DNA of 64,000 nt from Microbacteriaceae bacterium (GTDB taxonomy: Bacteria > Actinomycetota > Actinomycetes > Actinomycetales > Microbacteriaceae): positions 310,001 to 374,000 of the forward strand of contig JAHBTA010000004.1 in assembly GCA_019638805.1 (NCBI GenBank). Reading direction: 5' to 3'. Position 1 is the first letter of the stretch. Each line of letters begins with the position of its first letter. This document shows, one piece after another, positions 60,796 to 64,000 of this stretch. The translations under genes and the position numbers were made by a program. Under the pieces are notes generated by a model. The model saw nothing but the letters and a program-made list of their open reading frames with translations, made no database searches and had not been told where the DNA came from.

Positions 60796-61920
60796 CTACG
60801 CGGGCCCGAGCAGGTTCGTCGCGACCGTCGCGTGCACCGACTCGGTGTCGCTCGGGTGGTAGATGCCGGCCAGGACGTCGCGGTGCAGCCGGGAGAGCTC
60901 CGCGGTGTTGCGGTACCCGCCGCCGCCGGCCACCCGCAGCGCCTGATCGACCACGCGACGCGCGGTCTCGGTGGCCCGGTGCTTCGCGCCGGTGAGCTTG
61001 CGGAACCAGGCGGCCTCGTGATCCACCCGATCGTCGACGTCGCGGGCGAGCGCCTCGAGATCGGGGGCGAGCGCGTCGAGGGCGAGTGCGGCATCCGCGA
61101 TGCGCCAGCGGATGTCGGGGTCGCCCGAATACGAAGCGCCCCCGTTCTTGAGACTCGTGCGCTTCGACGCCGCCTCGACGGCCAGCTCGAGCGCGCGGTC
61201 CGCGATGCCGGCGTAGACCGACCCGATGAGCAGCAGGAAGTTGGCGAAGATCGCGAACACGAACGGGTCGGCGTTCGGCCCGACCGGCAGGAACCGCGAG
61301 ATGCGATCGTCGGGCACGACGGCGTGGTCGAGCCGGGTGGTGTTGCTCTGCGTCGCGCGCATGCCCAGGGTGTCCCAGTCGTCGAGCGTCTCGACGCCGG
61401 GCAGCCCGGTCGTCGCGGTGTCGCGCGCCAGGAAGCCGTGCACGAGCCGGGGTGCGCCCTCGCCGTCGGTCTGCTTGCCGAAGATGCCGAGCCGGGTCCA
61501 CGCCGGGGCGAGACTCGTGAAGATCTTCGTGCCGGTGAAGGCGTAGCCGCCGTCGACCCGCTCGGCCTGCGTCAGCGAGTCCCACAGCACGAGGTCGTTG
61601 CCCGGCTCGCTGTTGCCGAAGGCGAAGAGCTCGCCGGCCGCGGCATCCCGCAGCACCCACTCGAGCGAGGCGTCGCCGCGCTCGGCGAGCACGCGCGCGA
61701 CGCCGACCCAGACCAGGTGCATGTTGATGCCGAGCGCGGTCGCGGGGGCGTGCGCGGCGAGCAGGCGCTGATCGCGCGCGGTCTCGAGCAGCGGCCGCGG
61801 CGCCAGGTAGCCCGCCGCGCGCAGCTCGTCGAGATCCTCGGTGAAGAAGGCGTTGTCACGGTCGTACCCGGCGGCGCGATCGCGGATGCGGGCGAGGAGT
61901 GCGGGGTCGAGGTTCGTCAC
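60796..61920 (-). CDS. acyl-CoA dehydrogenase-family flavoprotein
   Basis: 374 residues with the acyl-CoA dehydrogenase fold: N-terminal helical domain, a middle beta domain (GGYAFTGTKIFTSLAPAW; TLDDWDTLGMRATQSNTTRLDHAVVP) and a C-terminal helix bundle (RVAGGGGYRNTAELSRLHRDVLAGIYHPSDTESVH). The family also includes flavin-dependent monooxygenases (DszC/SfnB-like), to which the ending is similar. GTG 61920 follows TAGTCT by 6 nt (leaderless), and a large palindrome lies just upstream. Substrate unknown. Confidence 0.88.
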   Translation of the reverse strand: MTNLDPALLARIRDRAAGYDRDNAFFTEDLDELRAAGYLAPRPLLETARDQRLLAAHAPATALGINMHLVWVGVARVLAERGDASLEWVLRDAAAGELFAFGNSEPGNDLVLWDSLTQAERVDGGYAFTGTKIFTSLAPAWTRLGIFGKQTDGEGAPRLVHGFLARDTATTGLPGVETLDDWDTLGMRATQSNTTRLDHAVVPDDRISRFLPVGPNADPFVFAIFANFLLLIGSVYAGIADRALELAVEAASKRTSLKNGGASYSGDPDIRWRIADAALALDALAPDLEALARDVDDRVDHEAAWFRKLTGAKHRATETARRVVDQALRVAGGGGYRNTAELSRLHRDVLAGIYHPSDTESVHATVATNLLGPA

Positions 61921-61933
61921 CTGTCGAGACTAC

Positions 61934-61960
61934 GGTTCGGCAGCACCGTGCTGCAGAACC
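61934..61960. promoter_or_regulatory. 27-bp palindrome at the acyl-CoA dehydrogenase-like gene promoter
   Basis: GGTTCgGCAGCAC and GTGCTGCaGAACC are 13-nt arms around a single central C, with one mismatch. The palindrome sits 1 bp upstream of the putative -10 TAGTCT (61932-61927), so it is well placed to be an operator. It could also fold as a terminator for the LtrA gene upstream. Confidence 0.5.
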
Positions 61961-61993
61961 CTAGTGCGCGCGACAGCGTCCCCTCGGGCCGCG

Positions 61994-63178
61994 TCAGCCG
62001 CGTTCCGCCCGCGCCGGGACGAGAGTCGCGCCGATGATCCCCGCCGTCAGCAGCGCGATCGCCGCGATCGCCGCCGGCAGCCCGATCACCGGGGTGGCGA
62101 GCCCCGCGGCGACGATGAGCACCGCTCCGACCAGCACGGCGGCCCCCGGCACCTCCGAGCGCTCGACGAGCGGCCGGTGCAGCGCCCAGGTCAGCACGAG
62201 CACTGCGGCGACGGGCGCCGCCACGACCGTTCCGGCCAGCATCGGCGGCACGTCGGTGTGGTGCCCGGCGACCTCGACGGCGACCTCGAGCCCCGCCCCC
62301 ACCGCTGCCACGCACGCGAAAAGCGCGTAGTGCCCGTACCCCCAGAGGAACGACCGGCCGCGGTGCATCGCGAGCCCTTCGCCGGCAGGGTGCAGGAAGT
62401 ACACCCACCACAGCCCGACCAGGATCACGAGCCCCGCGATCCCGACGACGACCAGCCCGGCCGTCACGCCCGAGGCCTCCAGCGAGGCGCGCACGCCATT
62501 GGTCGCCGCGAGCACCCCCTCGCCGAGCAGGATGATCACGAACAACCCATACCGCTCGGCGATGTGCCCCGGATGCCACGGGTCGCGTCCCGCGCGATTG
62601 GCCCATACCGGCACCGAGACCTCCACGAGCGCGAGGACGAGGAACACGACCAGCGGGTAGAAGTCGGGGAAGAGCACCAGGCGCAGAACCCACAGCACCT
62701 GCCCGAACACGATGCCCGCGACGTATCGCAGCGAAACCGCCCGGGTCTCCGGGTGCTCGACCGCCGCGCGCACCCACAGCCCGACCAGCCCGATGCGCAT
62801 GACGAGGTACCCGATCGTGACCGCCGTGAAGTCGAAGCGCTCGAACGCCGCGGGCACCCCGGCCGCGAGCACGAGCACGCCCGCCATCTGCACGACCCCC
62901 AGCACCCGGTACAGCACATCGCCCGGGTCGTAGCCCGAGGAGAACCAGGTGAAGTTCATCCACGCCCACCAGATCGCGAAGAACACGAAGAGGAAGGGCA
63001 CCACCGCATCGGTCAGGTGACCGGCGACGGTCGCGTGCGAGAGCTCGGACACGAGGGAGGCGACCGCGACCACGAAGATCAGGTCGAAGAGCAGCTCGAA
63101 GGGCGTCGCGACCCGGTGCGAGGCGTCGTCGGTGCGCGCCCGCATCGGGACGTGCAGCCGCAGGTGCCCGGAGCTCAT
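61994..63178 (-). CDS. low temperature requirement protein A (LtrA) family membrane protein
   Basis: 394 residues, about ten to eleven helices. Typical LtrA elements are visible: TPFELLFDLIFVVAVASL, AWMNFTWFSSGYDPGDVLYR, HIAERYGLFVIILLGEGVLA and WWVYFL. Role not established beyond the name. ATG 63178 lies 16 bp downstream of the kynureninase stop, so it is probably in the same transcript. Confidence 0.9.
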   Translation of the reverse strand: MSSGHLRLHVPMRARTDDASHRVATPFELLFDLIFVVAVASLVSELSHATVAGHLTDAVVPFLFVFFAIWWAWMNFTWFSSGYDPGDVLYRVLGVVQMAGVLVLAAGVPAAFERFDFTAVTIGYLVMRIGLVGLWVRAAVEHPETRAVSLRYVAGIVFGQVLWVLRLVLFPDFYPLVVFLVLALVEVSVPVWANRAGRDPWHPGHIAERYGLFVIILLGEGVLAATNGVRASLEASGVTAGLVVVGIAGLVILVGLWWVYFLHPAGEGLAMHRGRSFLWGYGHYALFACVAAVGAGLEVAVEVAGHHTDVPPMLAGTVVAAPVAAVLVLTWALHRPLVERSEVPGAAVLVGAVLIVAAGLATPVIGLPAAIAAIALLTAGIIGATLVPARAERG

Positions 63179-63194
63179 AGCGTGCCCACGCGGC

Positions 63195-64000
63195 TCATGC
63201 CCCCGCCGCCGCGAGCTCCTCGGCGATCGCCCGCACCCCCGCCTCGACCTCGGCGAAACCCGTCGAGAGCGGCGAGAGCCCGAGCCGGATGCCATTGGGC
63301 CGTCGGAAGTCCGGGATGACCCCGCGTTCCCAGAGCCGCGGCATGATGACCTCGAAACCGTCGTGGTCGAGCGTGACGTGCCCCCCACGGCGGGCCGGGT
63401 CGCGCGGCGACGCGAGCACCGCCGTGGGCAGAAGCTCGTCGGCCAGGGAGAGCGCGTGCTCGGTGAGGGCCATCGATTTGGTGCGCACCGCATCCATGCC
63501 CGCCTCGGCGAGCATCTCGATCGCGGGGCCGAGGGCGGCCATGCCCAGGATCGGGGGCGTGCCGCTCAGAACGCGCCGGATGCCGGGACCGGGCGCGTAC
63601 CCCTGCCCCATCTCGAACGGGGTCGCCGACCCGATCCAGCCCTGGATCGGCTGCCGGTACTCCTCCAGCAGCCCGGCTCGCACGTACGCGAACGCAGGCG
63701 CGCCCGGCCCGCCGTTGAGGTACTTGTAGCCGCAGCCGACCGCCAGGTCGACACCCCAGGCGTCGAGCTCGAGCGGGATCGCGCCGACCGCGTGGCACAG
63801 GTCCCACAGCATGAGCGCACCCGCGCCGTGCACCAGGTCGGTGATGGCGACGACGTCGGCGAGCGCGCCCGAGCGGTACGCGATCGCGGACAGCACCACG
63901 AGCGCGGTGCGGGGTCCGGCGAGCGCGGCCACCGCATCCGGGGTCACATCGCCCGGGTCGATCCAGCGCAGGGTCGCGCCGGTCTCGGCCGCGATGCCCT
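63195..64000 (-). CDS. kynU: kynureninase, 5' end outside the window
   Basis: At least 268 codons; the gene continues beyond the right edge. PLP-dependent enzyme cleaving kynurenine to anthranilate and alanine. The PLP-binding motif GCGYKYLNGGPGAPAF holds the Schiff-base lysine. LWDLCHAVGA gives the cofactor Asp and His, and GWIGSATPFEM and the C-terminal RLGLSPLSTGFAEVEAGV fit KynU. Other tryptophan-degradation genes would be expected to the right. The amidohydrolase at 4759-5886 resembles the ACMSD superfamily but lies too far away to link. Confidence 0.93.
   Translation of the reverse strand, partial: GIAAETGATLRWIDPGDVTPDAVAALAGPRTALVVLSAIAYRSGALADVVAITDLVHGAGALMLWDLCHAVGAIPLELDAWGVDLAVGCGYKYLNGGPGAPAFAYVRAGLLEEYRQPIQGWIGSATPFEMGQGYAPGPGIRRVLSGTPPILGMAALGPAIEMLAEAGMDAVRTKSMALTEHALSLADELLPTAVLASPRDPARRGGHVTLDHDGFEVIMPRLWERGVIPDFRRPNGIRLGLSPLSTGFAEVEAGVRAIAEELAAAGA

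Overview
The window is 64 kb of very GC-rich, almost gap-free chromosomal DNA, with a strong G/C third-position preference and frequent GTG starts. Genes are densely packed, with GTGA, ATGA and TGATG stop/start overlaps. The mix points to a saprophytic actinobacterium, most likely Microbacteriaceae or a close relative: a CelR-type operator TGGGAGCGCTCCCA, an HtaA/HmuTUV haem system with a DtxR/IdeR-type box, an LytR-CpsA-Psr (LCP) wall protein, and many promoters of the form TAnnnT followed 6-7 nt later by the start codon (leaderless transcripts). Family placement is inference. I see no rRNA, prophage, transposase or CRISPR, and no stretch over 300 bp lacks a gene. The longest gene-free stretches are the celR-controlled promoter region (40847-41084), 1113-1337, 36663-36878 and 15047-15218, and each carries a described signal.

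Layout. 1-7020: a sugar-type solute-binding lipoprotein cut by the left edge, an IclR regulator, and an overlapping catabolic operon (amidohydrolase, Rieske ferredoxin, mutarotase-like protein, Gfo/Idh/MocA oxidoreductase) divergent from a flavin/2Fe-2S reductase. 7082-8392: an MFS exporter. 8409-15046: a dppABCDF-type ABC operon ending in a tartrate/D-malate-type dehydrogenase. 15219-21651: an S9 peptidase, a TetR regulator, an M20 peptidase, two dehalogenase-like hydrolases of different folds, and a beta-lactamase-fold hydrolase. 21686-22817: an NAD-binding protein and its divergent HxlR regulator. 22856-26577: two tRNA-Ser genes, an LCP protein, a Cof-type HAD phosphatase and serS. 26620-31497: a lipid kinase, small membrane proteins, pheA and pgm.

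31502-36662: an esterase, a GH38 alpha-mannosidase and a GPH symporter form a glycan-use operon. 36819-40846: a membrane zincin-like protein, a VanY-type peptidase and a DHA2 exporter. 41085-46721: a complete beta-glucoside uptake operon (cebEFG, GH1, LacI/CelR) with three operators on its promoter. 46748-49923: lplA, haem permease and haem ATPase. 50036-55869: a lipase, an MFS protein, and a transglutaminase/alpha-E/ATP-grasp trio. 55922-60773: an aldo/keto reductase, a RelE-type toxin-antitoxin pair, the haem-binding proteins HmuT and HtaA (separated from hmuUV), and small hydrolases. 60796-64000: an acyl-CoA dehydrogenase-like flavoprotein, an LtrA membrane protein and a kynureninase cut by the right edge.

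The most unusual material is non-coding. A 96-bp palindromic element occurs twice (29764-29859 and 49942-50037). It has perfect or near-perfect 17-bp arms, exactly the same 62-bp spacing and a diverged interior, and in both cases one arm lies 5-6 bp upstream of a leaderless -10 box. A second small repeat family (CGAGYACGTTY) occurs in two other intergenic regions. A 22-residue C-terminal peptide is encoded at two unrelated loci, one of them without any start codon.
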